Notes: generated by a model from the letters alone, not told the origin. 64,000 nucleotides of DNA from JAMXLO01 sp035492535 (GCA_035492535.1 DATJJM010000006.1:1-64000); one strand, 5' to 3'. Counted from the first letter of the stretch, positions 40,448 to 47,397 are shown. A program made the numbers and translations.

Positions 40448-41658
40448 GACCACAGGTCTCCCGCGACGTGCGTGGTCGGGATGGTCGGGGTGGTCATCTC
40501 GAACACGATCGCCGACAGCGCTGAGCTGCTCATCCACACCTCCGGGTGCGCAGTGGCGTAGAGCGAGAAGTCGGCGACGGCCATCTGGTGGTACTGGTCG
40601 AGCGTCAACGCCGGCGGCGGCGGAGGCGGAGGAGGCGGCGGTTCCGTCGTGCCTCCACCACCAGTGCCACCACCATCGCCACCCCCACCAGTGCCACCAG
40701 TGCCCCCAGTACCACCCCCGCCATTGGCACCCCCGCTGCTCGGGTTGATGAACGTCATCGAGCTGGTATCGAGGCTCGGCCGGGAGGCCAGCAGCACGGT
40801 GCCCGACTGGGCCAGGGGCCCGGTGGACAGCTGACCCCCGGTCAGCCCGAACACGCTGTTGTTGGTGAAGCCGATCGTGGTGCCGTTGGCATCGAGGATG
40901 CCGCGGCCGCTGCCGGTGTCGTCGTTGACGACGGTGTTGCCGGTGAGCGCGACGCTGTTGCCGTAGCCGGCGGCGACGCCCTCCTCGGCGTAGGCGACGA
41001 TGAACGGGTTCTGGGTTGCGCCACCCTGCTCGATCACGTTGTTGGAGATCTGCGCATTGCCGCCGTTCGGCAGGTCGATGCTGTAGCTGGCGCTGCCGCC
41101 GTTATCGAAGATCCGGTTGCCGGTGATGGTGTTGTTCGCCGCGCGCGACTTGACCTCGTGGCCGACCACCGCGTCGTGGATGTAGCTGTTGGTCAGGGTG
41201 AAGCTGGCGATCTGCCCGATGTAGAGGTTGTGCGTGCTGCCTGACCCATCGCCGTTGTGCGAGAACTCGCTGTGATCGATGGTGATGCTGCCGTTCGGAT
41301 CCGCCGCGCCCAGGATGCCGTCCTGGTTGTCGTGGAAGTAATCGTTCGAGAGGGAGAGGTTGCCGCCCTCGTAGCGAATCGCCGCGCCGTTCCTGTCGGG
41401 CACCGTGACACCTGAGATCTCGAACCCGTTGATGACGACGTTGTCGCCATGCTCGGTGATCATCGCCTTGCCGTCGTCAGGCGAGCGGGTCTCGACCATC
41501 TGCACCTCGCCGTCGACCGCCTGCAGCGTCAGGCTCTTGTCGATCGAGAGGAACTGGTCGGTGTAGACGCCGGCGGCGACGTCGATCGTGTCGCCAGGGT
41601 TAGCGGCGTTTATCGCAGCCTGGATGGACTGGCCTACGGCCACGTTCAGCACAGTCAT
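40444..41658 (-). CDS. Right-handed parallel beta-helix protein (404 aa)
   Basis: ATG 41658 (MTVLNVAVGQSIQAAINAANPGDTIDVAAG) opens a pectate-lyase/NosD-like beta-helix: repeated ~20-residue coils with 'NNTITGNRIFDNGG', 'NAQISNNVIEQGG', 'NSVALTGNTVVND'. After residue ~300 come a Gly/Thr-rich spacer, a run of about ten prolines and a small C-terminal helical domain (LTLDQYHQMAVADFSLYATAHPE). No signal peptide. Parallel beta-helices of this kind act as polysaccharide depolymerases or binding spikes; here it sits outside the tail operon, so it may be cargo. Catalytic residues cannot be picked. Confidence 0.8.
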   Translation of the reverse strand: MTVLNVAVGQSIQAAINAANPGDTIDVAAGVYTDQFLSIDKSLTLQAVDGEVQMVETRSPDDGKAMITEHGDNVVINGFEISGVTVPDRNGAAIRYEGGNLSLSNDYFHDNQDGILGAADPNGSITIDHSEFSHNGDGSGSTHNLYIGQIASFTLTNSYIHDAVVGHEVKSRAANNTITGNRIFDNGGSASYSIDLPNGGNAQISNNVIEQGGATQNPFIVAYAEEGVAAGYGNSVALTGNTVVNDDTGSGRGILDANGTTIGFTNNSVFGLTGGQLSTGPLAQSGTVLLASRPSLDTSSMTFINPSSGGANGGGGTGGTGGTGGGGDGGGTGGGGTTEPPPPPPPPPPALTLDQYHQMAVADFSLYATAHPEVWMSSSALSAIVFEMTTPTIPTTHVAGDLWS

Positions 41659-41870
41659 GTTCGCTCCTGTGGTTGGTTGCGGATCAGCTCGACTAAATGG
41701 CGGAGCCATTGAGCTGCGTCGGTTGGGGTCAGCGCGCCCCGCTCGAGAAGGGTGGCAATGTCGCTGAGCGCATTGGCCATCGATCTCGGGACCATAGCAG
41801 GCTGCGCCTTCGGTGTGTGGCTGGCTCCTGCCACCCCGACCGGACGATCCTCCTCATCGGTTGATTTCAT
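41655..41870 (-). CDS. Small hypothetical protein (71 aa)
   Basis: ATG 41870 (MKSTDEEDRPVGVAGASHTPKAQP). A disordered basic head is followed by a helix (LSDIATLLERGALTPTDAAQWLRHLVELI). Overlaps the beta-helix gene start as ATGA and abuts the next upstream gene. No function recognised. Confidence 0.6.
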   Translation of the reverse strand: MKSTDEEDRPVGVAGASHTPKAQPAMVPRSMANALSDIATLLERGALTPTDAAQWLRHLVELIRNQPQERT

Positions 41871-42329
41871 TCAAGCTGCCATAGTCGGTTCGCGTGGATC
41901 TGCGGGCATTGGGTTCGCGTCTCCCTCGTCGGTTATCTCGCTATGCTTAGCCGAGGTTAGCTCGGGCTCGGGGGCAGCAATCGCCTTCACCTTCGCCGGC
42001 CGAGGCTTTCGCTCGGGCAGCCCGCGGGCCTCCCTGACGCGCTCACCGACCAGGGCCTTCAGCCCTGGCACCCCCTTGCCGCCGGTGGCCGACAGGACCG
42101 CTGCAGAGGCGTGCAGCAGGGCGTTGAGATCCCCCTCCGCAGGATCCTTGCGCTGTTTAGCGCGGCCCGGCTTAACGTCGATAACCTCGCCGCCGATGCC
42201 GTAGGTGTTGAAGTAGTTGACCAGCCAGACCGGGACCGTGACGTGGGCCTCGTAGGCGGCGGCGTTGATCTTCTCGCGGAGCTCGACTGGGAAGTCCTTC
42301 ACCAGCCAGGATTTCACGTTGGGGGCCAT
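41871..42329 (-). CDS. Putative ribbon-helix-helix DNA-binding protein (152 aa)
   Basis: The N-terminal 45 residues (MAPNVKSWLVKDFPVELREK...AHVTVPVWLVNYFNTYGI) have the short strand followed by two helices of Arc-like ribbon-helix-helix proteins. The rest is Pro/Lys/Ala-rich and probably disordered. It is the first gene of the leftward unit beside a palindrome-rich control region, and the inverted repeat CTCGCTA...TAGCCGAG occurs both upstream of it and inside it, suggesting autoregulation. No good Shine-Dalgarno. Confidence 0.58.
   Translation of the reverse strand: MAPNVKSWLVKDFPVELREKINAAAYEAHVTVPVWLVNYFNTYGIGGEVIDVKPGRAKQRKDPAEGDLNALLHASAAVLSATGGKGVPGLKALVGERVREARGLPERKPRPAKVKAIAAPEPELTSAKHSEITDEGDANPMPADPREPTMAA
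41937..41961. promoter_or_regulatory. Internal copy of inverted repeat CTCGCTA-N4-TAGCCGAG
   Basis: Inside the RHH gene. It shares both arms with the upstream copy at 42342-42366 and the 14-base word TAGCCGAGGTTAGC. Only the spacer differs (4 versus 6 bases). Confidence 0.5.
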
Positions 42330-42331
42330 TT

Positions 42332-42344
42332 GGTAATGTTTACC
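42332..42344. promoter_or_regulatory. Palindrome GGTAA-TGT-TTACC
   Basis: A perfect 5-bp-arm palindrome immediately upstream of the minus start at 42329, overlapping the next inverted repeat. Location suits an operator. Confidence 0.45.
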
Positions 42345-42366
42345 TCGCTAAGCGCATAGCCGAGGT
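42342..42366. promoter_or_regulatory. Inverted repeat ACCTCGCTA-N6-TAGCCGAGGT
   Basis: Nine- and ten-base arms differing by one inserted base, upstream of the putative ribbon-helix-helix gene. A second copy with the same arms lies within that gene. Confidence 0.55.
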
Positions 42367-42386
42367 TAGCCGCGAATTCTTCTTGT

Positions 42387-42415
42387 TTGCAAGCTGCACG
42401 TTTTCCTTGCAAGCT
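42387..42415. promoter_or_regulatory. Paired TTGCAAGCT repeats with operator variant TTGCA-AGC-TGCAC
   Basis: TTGCAAGCT occurs at 42387-42395 and 42407-42415, exactly 20 bases apart (two helical turns). The first copy is also one mismatch from GTGCA-N3-TGCAC (42387-42399). Lies between divergent genes in a region with no coding sequence (42330-42626). Confidence 0.5.
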
Positions 42416-42524
42416 ATTGGAATTGCCCCGAGTCGCGGGGCGGCGGAGTGATCCGAATGGCCTAGAAAAGCGAAGGCCGACCCCGAAGGACCGGCCTCCC
42501 TCCCTGGCAGGGGAAAACTGACGA

Positions 42525-42540
42525 ACTGACAGTTGTCAGT
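42525..42540. promoter_or_regulatory. Palindrome ACTGACA-GT-TGTCAGT
   Basis: A perfect 16-bp palindrome with seven-base arms about 90 bases upstream of the rightward HTH gene; ACTGAC also occurs just before it. Probable operator. Confidence 0.55.
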
Positions 42541-42626
42541 CTTCCCCAACTCCGTGCCGATTGCAAGCCTCGAAAGAGGGGGGGGAAGCTGCGTCCTGGT
42601 TGGTCGGTCTCGCGGGGAGACCGAGA

Positions 42627-43265
42627 GTGGACCAACATGAGAAGAACGCCGTGCTGTTCGCGGCGGATGACAGCCTGAACCCGAAGCTCCGAGGCCTGCT
42701 GCAGCTGCTGCTGTTCATCCTGGCACCGCGCAACAGTGACGAGGCGACCGCCACCGTGGCGGCGATTGCAGCGAGCTGTGGCGGCAAGGTCCGCACCATC
42801 CGGCGCTACCTGCACCAGCTGGCGGAGCTGGATTACCTCGACGTCCTCGACAACGGCGCGACGCGGCAGGGCGACCGATTCGTCCAGCGGCCGAACACCT
42901 ACCGCATTCTCACCGTGGCCGAGCGCCACGCCCGGCGAACGGCGCGGGCAGCCGAGGTTGAGATCATCACGGTCACACTAGACGGCCAAAATGGCAGCCA
43001 GAGTCTTCCCGAAGAAAGTAAACCTTCTTCCTGTGCCGGTACCGCGCGTGAGGCGGCCCGGGCGTTCTGGCTGCCCTTGCTGCCAGACCCAGACGCTTCG
43101 CCCGAAAGGCAAGGCGCTCACGAGCAAGGAGGCCTGGGCTTTAGCGGGCAGGTGTGGAGTCTACGCGCGGGCCCGCTACGCTCAGCAGCAGCAGCCGCGA
43201 CACCGTGCCGAGGGCGTAGCCGACCGCCGCGGCCGCCGTCACCGTCAGCACCAGGACGAACATGA
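42627..43265 (+). CDS. Helix-turn-helix protein, replication-initiator-like (212 aa)
   Basis: GTG 42627 with GGGGAGA upstream; the frame is open further up to a TTG at 42561. Residues ~15-105 have the winged-helix pattern of phage replication and plasmid initiators: LLQLLLFILAPRNSDEATATVAAIAASCGGKVRTIRRYLHQLAELDYL...YRILTV. The last ~80 residues are proline/serine/arginine-rich and overlap a different open frame (42991-43365, with CPCC) and a minus gene at 43141, so the true C-terminus is doubtful. Confidence 0.6.
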   Translation: MDQHEKNAVLFAADDSLNPKLRGLLQLLLFILAPRNSDEATATVAAIAASCGGKVRTIRRYLHQLAELDYLDVLDNGATRQGDRFVQRPNTYRILTVAERHARRTARAAEVEIITVTLDGQNGSQSLPEESKPSSCAGTAREAARAFWLPLLPDPDASPERQGAHEQGGLGFSGQVWSLRAGPLRSAAAAATPCRGRSRPPRPPSPSAPGRT

Positions 43266-43293
43266 AGTAGGTGAACTGGTCCCACCAGCCCAT
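43141..43293 (-). CDS. Small single-helix membrane protein (50 aa)
   Basis: ATG 43293, stop TAA 43143-43141. The translation MGWWDQFTYFMFVLVLTVTA continues into AAAVGYALGTVSRLLLLSVA, one hydrophobic helix followed by an amphipathic end. It overlaps the 3' part of the rightward HTH frame on the other strand. End of the leftward string that begins near 46.3 kb. Confidence 0.6.
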   Translation of the reverse strand: MGWWDQFTYFMFVLVLTVTAAAAVGYALGTVSRLLLLSVAGPRVDSTPAR

Positions 43294-43294
43294 G

Positions 43295-43480
43295 TCACCA
43301 GCCGTCGCAGCGAGGGCACCGCCGCGGCACCGCGTCCCCGAACGCGTCTACGGCATTGCGGATAGCGATCCGCTGGTCGAGCCCGAGCCGGCCGATCGCC
43401 CGCTCGATCGCGTCCAGACAGCGGTCCAGCTCCACCGCGCGCGGATCCGGCGGCTTCACGCGGACGATGTCGGCGCTCAT
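43295..43480 (-). CDS. Small helical protein (61 aa)
   Basis: ATG 43480 (MSADIVRVKPPDPRAVELDRCLD) overlaps the upstream stop. A helix with 'AIERAIGRLGLDQRIAIRNAVDAFGDA' is followed by a Cys pair (RRCPRCDGW). Possible zinc-tipped helical protein; no function recognised. Confidence 0.6.
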   Translation of the reverse strand: MSADIVRVKPPDPRAVELDRCLDAIERAIGRLGLDQRIAIRNAVDAFGDAVPRRCPRCDGW

Positions 43481-43638
43481 CTGAGGTAATCGAGCCAACG
43501 CATCAGCACGATCCCGGTCGCAAGACCGCACACATACCAGAGGACGCAGAGCCGCACCCAGCGGCGGGTCAGGTTGGCGAGGTTGGGCGCGGACGCGGAC
43601 CAGGGGTATCGCGGCTCTGGCTCTCCCTTTCCTGGCAT
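43477..43638 (-). CDS. Small membrane protein (53 aa)
   Basis: ATG 43638 (MPGKGEPEPRYPWSASAPNL). A single hydrophobic segment near residues 28-46 (VRLCVLWYVCGLATGIVLM) with basic residues before it. ATGA overlap with the next gene. Confidence 0.6.
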   Translation of the reverse strand: MPGKGEPEPRYPWSASAPNLANLTRRWVRLCVLWYVCGLATGIVLMRWLDYLR

Positions 43639-43640
43639 GG

Positions 43641-44030
43641 TCACGACAACCGCAGCCGGCGCTCTGGCGCTTTGCGCTTCCTGGCCAGCGCCCGCTTGGC
43701 CGCCTCCATCTCCATGCGCTTGAACTCGCCGGCGACGTACACCGCGTCGCCATCGCCCATCCGATCGAGCATGATGCGCCGCCGGTTGGTGTCGACGAAC
43801 GCCGTGCCTGGCAGCACGAACCGGCGGAACATCCCGATGTAGGCCCTCGCATCGGCCGGGCCGTCGGCGTAGGGCACCGTCGCCGGATCCGCCCGCCGAT
43901 AGATCCCCGATTCGGTCCTGGTCGCGCACCAGCCGCAATACTCGATGCGGGGCTGCGCCATCCTGACCGGTGAGTTGGGTTCTGAATCGGTCCAACAGTT
44001 GTCGCACACTGCGTGGGTCCATCGTGTCAA
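43641..44030 (-). CDS. Zinc-ribbon-containing protein, TTG start (129 aa)
   Basis: The TTG at 44030 follows AAGGAGGACTGAGA, one of the best ribosome sites here. The sequence begins MTRWTHAVCDNCWTD with a second pair EYCGWCATRTES (CxxC x2), then a domain with GDAVYVAGEFKRMEMEAAKRALARKRK and a basic end. The stop of the preceding gene lies within the ribosome site. Likely nucleic-acid-binding; unknown family. Confidence 0.68.
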   Translation of the reverse strand: MTRWTHAVCDNCWTDSEPNSPVRMAQPRIEYCGWCATRTESGIYRRADPATVPYADGPADARAYIGMFRRFVLPGTAFVDTNRRRIMLDRMGDGDAVYVAGEFKRMEMEAAKRALARKRKAPERRLRLS

Positions 44031-44032
44031 TC

Positions 44033-44194
44033 TCAGTCCTCCTTATTAACGAACCTTGCGATAGCCTCGCGGTCCTCCGGATCCAACGTCCGCAACCACT
44101 GGCACATGAAACACAATGGGGGATCTGGCGTGGGGTCTTCTGCGATGGCCTGGAACACATGGCAGCCGCAGTCGGTGCAGATGAACTCGCTCAT
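44033..44194 (-). CDS. Small zinc-binding protein (53 aa)
   Basis: ATG 44194, stop TGA 44035-44033. The translation MSEFICTDCGCHVFQAIAED is followed by PDPPLCFMCQWLRTLDPEDR. Two CxxC motifs 22 residues apart. Its ATG overlaps the stop of the upstream gene (ATGA). Confidence 0.62.
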   Translation of the reverse strand: MSEFICTDCGCHVFQAIAEDPTPDPPLCFMCQWLRTLDPEDREAIARFVNKED

Positions 44195-44418
44195 CGACTG
44201 GCCCACCCGATTGCACCCGCAAGGTAGAACGATCGGTCGATGTCAGCGCAAGTCTCGGCCCAGCCCAGCCAGAGCGTGGCGATCTCCTGGGTGGTCCTGG
44301 ATCCGTACCACATAGGCACGCGTCCCGCGTCGGTGGCGACCTCGCGCTCGATCTCCTCGCCACGCAGGATGCGGTCGATGCGCTCCAGGATCTCGGCGGG
44401 AGCGAGCTGCTCACTCAC
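44191..44418 (-). CDS. Small helical protein, GTG start (75 aa)
   Basis: The GTG at 44418 overlaps the upstream stop (GTGA). The sequence MSEQLAPAEILERIDRILRGEEIEREV, then RVPMWYGSRTTQEIATLWLGWAETCADIDRSFY, suggests a folded helical protein. No domain recognised. Confidence 0.6.
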   Translation of the reverse strand: MSEQLAPAEILERIDRILRGEEIEREVATDAGRVPMWYGSRTTQEIATLWLGWAETCADIDRSFYLAGAIGWASR

Positions 44419-44621
44419 GCCTCCATGCCCCACCACGTCCTGCAGCACGCCTCGCAGAATTGCGCAGCCCAGCTGTCTTTGTTCCAGATGATCAGCGGGA
44501 CGAAGTCGTCGTCGAGCTCCGCATCGCAGTAGGAACAGGTTGTCGCCATCGGTTCGTCAGGGCCGCCCCACGACACCGCCGTCCAGTTGAAGCCCTGGCG
44601 CGGACGCAGGCTGTGCGACAT
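44415..44621 (-). CDS. Small Cys-rich protein (68 aa)
   Basis: ATG 44621 (MSHSLRPRQGFNWTAVSWGGPDE). CSYCDAELDDDFVPLIIW and FCEACCRTWW give two CxxC-type pairs, a small zinc fold. Starts inside the stop of the upstream gene (ATGA-like overlap at 44621). Confidence 0.6.
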   Translation of the reverse strand: MSHSLRPRQGFNWTAVSWGGPDEPMATTCSYCDAELDDDFVPLIIWNKDSWAAQFCEACCRTWWGMEA

Positions 44622-44845
44622 CAGTCGATCCCAGCGAAATCGAGGATCCGCTCGGCATAGCGCGACAGCACCGTCCGTACGTCTCGGTCATCCAGCTGGG
44701 CGGCCGTGAGGGTGGCCATCATCGCTGCGGCGAAGGCCTCGATCACCAAGCCAGTCGGCTGGTCCTGCACGATCGGCGCAATCGCGTTCATCAGCTGCTC
44801 GGTCATCGCAGTGCCGGCGTCGAACTGGTCGTCGTCGTCGCTCAT
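44621..44845 (-). CDS. Small acidic helical protein (74 aa)
   Basis: ATG 44845 (MSDDDDQFDAGTAMTEQLMNAI). Helical with 'PTGLVIEAFAAAMMATLTAAQLDDRDVRTVLSRYAERILDFAGID'. The start overlaps the upstream stop (ATGA). No function recognised; resembles small regulators only in size. Confidence 0.6.
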   Translation of the reverse strand: MSDDDDQFDAGTAMTEQLMNAIAPIVQDQPTGLVIEAFAAAMMATLTAAQLDDRDVRTVLSRYAERILDFAGID

Positions 44846-45423
44846 CCGAATACCATCTGCGGCTGTTGGGCGATTCGATCCAGCCATCGCAACATTCTCC
44901 GCTCGTTGATATCCGGCGCTGTCGCGAGGAAATTGCCGTCGGCCGAGGCGCAGCCCCACATCGCTGCAGTGCGCAGGCGGACCTCGCTGTTCACCCGGCC
45001 CATGTGCACGCCCTTGCCACGCGCCAGAGCGCCGGCGACCAGCTCACGCGCCTGGTGGGACAATTTGAACCGGGTGGTGCCGCCGATGAACAGGACGTCG
45101 AACGCATCCCATGGCGGATCGCGCAGGCCGTCCTGGGCGACCAGGGCAGCCCTGAAGCCCGCGTCCCTGATCTTGGCCAGCACTGGCTCCGACAGGCGCC
45201 ATGTCGCCACAGGGTCGCCCACGACGTCGGGCGCGGGCGCGAACAGGCACGTTGAGGCGGCGTAGTGGCGGCGGCGCAGGAACTCGAGGTAGAGCCCCTC
45301 GTCATACGTGCCGGTATAGCAGCCGGTATCCGCAGCCCAGGTTCCGGCGAGAAGATCGAAGACTTGGCGCCGCCTGGGCGTGGTCAGGAAACCAAGATCG
45401 GGCCGCTTCCCCACGAGCGACAT
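44842..45423 (-). CDS. TGT/DpdA-like DNA 7-deazaguanine transglycosylase candidate (193 aa)
   Basis: ATG 45423 with GGAG eight bases upstream; a GTG at 45432 is in frame. The phrases CLFAPAPDVVGDPVATW, RAALVAQDGLRDPPWDAFDVLFIGGTTRFKLS, GKGVHMGRVNSEVRLRTA and GCASADGNFLA match my memory of short phage proteins related to tRNA-guanine transglycosylase, some called DpdA-like, which put 7-deazaguanine bases into phage DNA. The GG and the MGR-type motifs correspond to base-binding loops of the TGT barrel; the fold looks half-length compared with a full TGT. No queuosine or preQ0 synthesis gene is present, so it would depend on host preQ0. Confidence 0.6.
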   Translation of the reverse strand: MSLVGKRPDLGFLTTPRRRQVFDLLAGTWAADTGCYTGTYDEGLYLEFLRRRHYAASTCLFAPAPDVVGDPVATWRLSEPVLAKIRDAGFRAALVAQDGLRDPPWDAFDVLFIGGTTRFKLSHQARELVAGALARGKGVHMGRVNSEVRLRTAAMWGCASADGNFLATAPDINERRMLRWLDRIAQQPQMVFG

Positions 45424-45446
45424 TCGGATCACTCCGCTCAGATAGA

Positions 45447-45698
45447 TCAGGCGACGACCGTGGTGATGACGCCGCCATGGTTGCCGTATGTCGTCACCCT
45501 GGCCGCGAACGTGCGCGCCAGGAGGCAGGTGATCTCCTCCTGCGCCATGTGCTTTTCTGACGCACCGATGCGCTTCGCCTCGGCGAGCAGCTCTTCGCAG
45601 AGGATGGTGCGCGAGCTCTCCACCAGGACGTCGTAGACATCCGGCTCCTTATCGACCGGGCATCGGGCAAACAGCTGGAAGCGATATCTCGCGATCAT
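45447..45698 (-). CDS. Hypothetical protein (83 aa)
   Basis: ATG 45698 with AAAGGA about ten bases upstream. Begins MIARYRFQLFARCPVDKEPDVYDVLVESS and ends with 'AARVTTYGNHGGVITTVVA'. A ferredoxin-like alpha/beta pattern with two cysteines. The start overlaps the stop of a 28-codon membrane gene (ATGA). No function recognised. Confidence 0.6.
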   Translation of the reverse strand: MIARYRFQLFARCPVDKEPDVYDVLVESSRTILCEELLAEAKRIGASEKHMAQEEITCLLARTFAARVTTYGNHGGVITTVVA

Positions 45699-45781
45699 TC
45701 CCCCCACGTCCTTTCAATGATCAGACAGGCGATCCATGCGATCACCACGAGCGTCGGCCATGCGATCCAGATCAGCTCCAT
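45695..45781 (-). CDS. Mini membrane peptide (28 aa)
   Basis: ATG 45781 to TGA 45697-45695. The translation MELIWIAWPTLVVIAWIACL ends IIERTWGE, a single transmembrane helix. Linked by ATGA to the next gene and four bases after the preceding one. A real micro-gene of unknown role. Confidence 0.5.
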   Translation of the reverse strand: MELIWIAWPTLVVIAWIACLIIERTWGE

Positions 45782-45785
45782 CGCC

Positions 45786-46094
45786 TCATTCCGGCGGCAC
45801 GTAATCGGGCGGCGGATAGACGGACAGGCCGCCGACGTCGATGCCTTGCTCGCGCAGGTGCTTCGCGATGTCATCGCCGAACGCCTCGTGCAGCTGCAGC
45901 AGCATCTTGGCGTGCTCGACCGGGAACATGGCGATCACCCGGCTCACATCGCGCGGCAGATGCTGCAGCACGGCGCGACGCAATGCCTTGACGCCATCAG
46001 CAGTTTTGATGGCTGCTTCGATCGCCTCATCGGTGAGGCGCCGATCCTCGGTCCGGATCTCTAGCAAGAGGCAGAACGTGTGTTTCTCGGCCAT
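45786..46094 (-). CDS. Hypothetical protein (102 aa)
   Basis: ATG 46094 (MAEKHTFCLLLEIRTEDRRLTDEAIEAAIKTADGV...). Alternating strands and helices, a small alpha/beta fold, ending with a Pro-rich tail (SVYPPPDYVPPE). The start overlaps the upstream stop by one base (TGATG-like). No family recognised. Confidence 0.62.
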   Translation of the reverse strand: MAEKHTFCLLLEIRTEDRRLTDEAIEAAIKTADGVKALRRAVLQHLPRDVSRVIAMFPVEHAKMLLQLHEAFGDDIAKHLREQGIDVGGLSVYPPPDYVPPE

Positions 46095-46312
46095 CAGTGC
46101 ATCGAGCCTTTCTGCTGCAGCGACGCATGCACGGAGAGCACCTTGGAGTTGTGATCCATCAGGAACCTGTTGACCACGTAGGGGTCCATATCCCGCACCA
46201 TCAGGCCCATAGCGAGCGCCAGGATGTGCAGCATGTCGCCGCAGGAAACCTGCTCCTGCTTGGCGCGATCAACGATCACGGTGACCGCGTCGACTATCTC
46301 TTGTTCGTCCAT
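46094..46312 (-). CDS. Helical small protein (72 aa)
   Basis: I chose ATG 46312 (MDEQEIVDAVTVIVDRAKQEQVSCG), just downstream of the pentanucleotide array. Helices with 'CGDMLHILALAMGLMVRDMDPYVVNRFLMDHN'. It is the first gene of the leftward string after the array. Unknown function. Confidence 0.6.
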   Translation of the reverse strand: MDEQEIVDAVTVIVDRAKQEQVSCGDMLHILALAMGLMVRDMDPYVVNRFLMDHNSKVLSVHASLQQKGSMH

Positions 46313-46329
46313 CCAGGCACCTACCTTCC

Positions 46330-46925
46330 CCAAAAGACAGCAACCCGGCTGGGCAAGCGTGACCTGCCCAACCGAGCCCTGCCCGGCGCGACCTCGACGG
46401 GCGCGCCACGCCGGTCCTTAACCGCCGCGACGACACCAGAACGAACCCGGCCTAGCCGGGCCCGGCCCCGCGCCGTCTAGCCGCGCCAAGACCGCCACAC
46501 CGTTTCCGGCCAAGCCCCGACATGACGAACCAAACCCCGGTTCCCCTTGCCGCGACCGCCATACCAGACCGGACCCGGCCAAGCCCCGGAGCGCCCCGCC
46601 ACGGCATGCGTTGCCAAGCCAGGGATTGCCCAGACCGCCACACCGCGTCTAGCCGCCGCCATGCCCGGCCACACCCAGCCAGCCTCGCCTAGACCGCCAT
46701 GCATGGCCTTGCCAAACCGGGACGGGACTTACCGTGCCGCGGCCAGACCACGACCGCCGATCCGAGCCTCGCCCTGCCGAAACGAGCCTAGCCTTGTCCG
46801 CACCAGGACCGCCGCGCCTGCGTCTCGCCGTACCCTGAACGGGCCTCGCCGAGCCGCGCCGTTCCATGCCGCAACGCACCTTGTCTCGCCGCGTCACGCC
46901 CAGCCAAGACCGCCGTGACATCCAG
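46330..46925. repeat. Pentanucleotide-periodic imperfect array (NNGGC on minus strand)
   Basis: About 600 bases with no credible gene. On the minus strand GGC recurs nearly every five bases (plus strand: GCCNN), with substitutions and occasional one-base phase shifts. The word ACCGCC appears eight times on the plus strand, at 46421, 46491, 46555, 46634, 46693, 46753, 46808 and 46909, so sub-blocks of about 55-100 bases are bounded by it (GGCGGT on the minus strand). All frames are open in places because five-base repeats avoid stops; the resulting Arg/Gly/Trp-rich ORFs are not genes. It lies directly downstream of the recombination module in its transcription direction. Confidence 0.85.
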
Positions 46926-46932
46926 CGCCGCA

Positions 46933-47397
46933 TCAAGCCGTAACCTGTTGCGCGCGCCCCGAGAGCTGCTCCACCTGGAAGTGCAGCTGCTCGACCTCCC
47001 TGCCCATGCCGATCGCGTGCGCCACTTCCTTGGCCCGCCGTAGCGCGGCCAGCGCCCGATCGAACTCCGCCAGCAACACCTCGCGGGCCAACTGCTCGTC
47101 CGTGCGCAACCGAGCCGTCGAGATGTAGCCCTGCAGGGGCGCCATCGTCGGATCCCGCACGAACATCGGCGCCTTGACGACGAACGGGCTGACCGTCAGC
47201 ACATACTCGTAGCTGGCGATCAAGGTCCGCGCTTCGTCGAGCCGCCACGAGGCCGCAGCCTTGCGATCGTCCCAGGTGAAATGACGATGCAGTGGCGATC
47301 GGGGCGACTTGGCCGCAGCGACGACCTCGTTCGGCGTCAGTCGCCCCTTATTGCGAGCAGCGATTGCATCCAGAGCTCTACGTGCTCTGTCGTTCAT
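46933..47397 (-). CDS. Conserved phage recombination-cluster protein (154 aa)
   Basis: ATG 47397 (MNDRARRALDAIAARNKGRLTPN) followed by EVVAAAKSPRSPLHRHFTWDDRKAAASWRLDEARTLI, a helix-rich head of a type that I associate with genes beside single-strand annealing proteins. The C-terminal half is strongly helical (LAREVLLAEFDRALAALRRAKEVAHAI). Coupled by ATGA to the gene upstream. Exact function unknown. Confidence 0.68.
   Translation of the reverse strand: MNDRARRALDAIAARNKGRLTPNEVVAAAKSPRSPLHRHFTWDDRKAAASWRLDEARTLIASYEYVLTVSPFVVKAPMFVRDPTMAPLQGYISTARLRTDEQLAREVLLAEFDRALAALRRAKEVAHAIGMGREVEQLHFQVEQLSGRAQQVTA

Noticed and set aside
42991..43365. Plus frame with CPCCQTQTLRPKGK overlapping the end of the HTH gene
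   Set aside because: Could be a real coupled gene or a frameshifted end of the HTH protein, but the frame soon becomes Arg/Pro shadow sequence; noted, not called.
46477..47248. Arg/Gly/Trp-rich open frames inside the pentanucleotide array
   Set aside because: They arise because a five-base lattice avoids stop codons in all frames; they have no ribosome sites and no folded-protein pattern.
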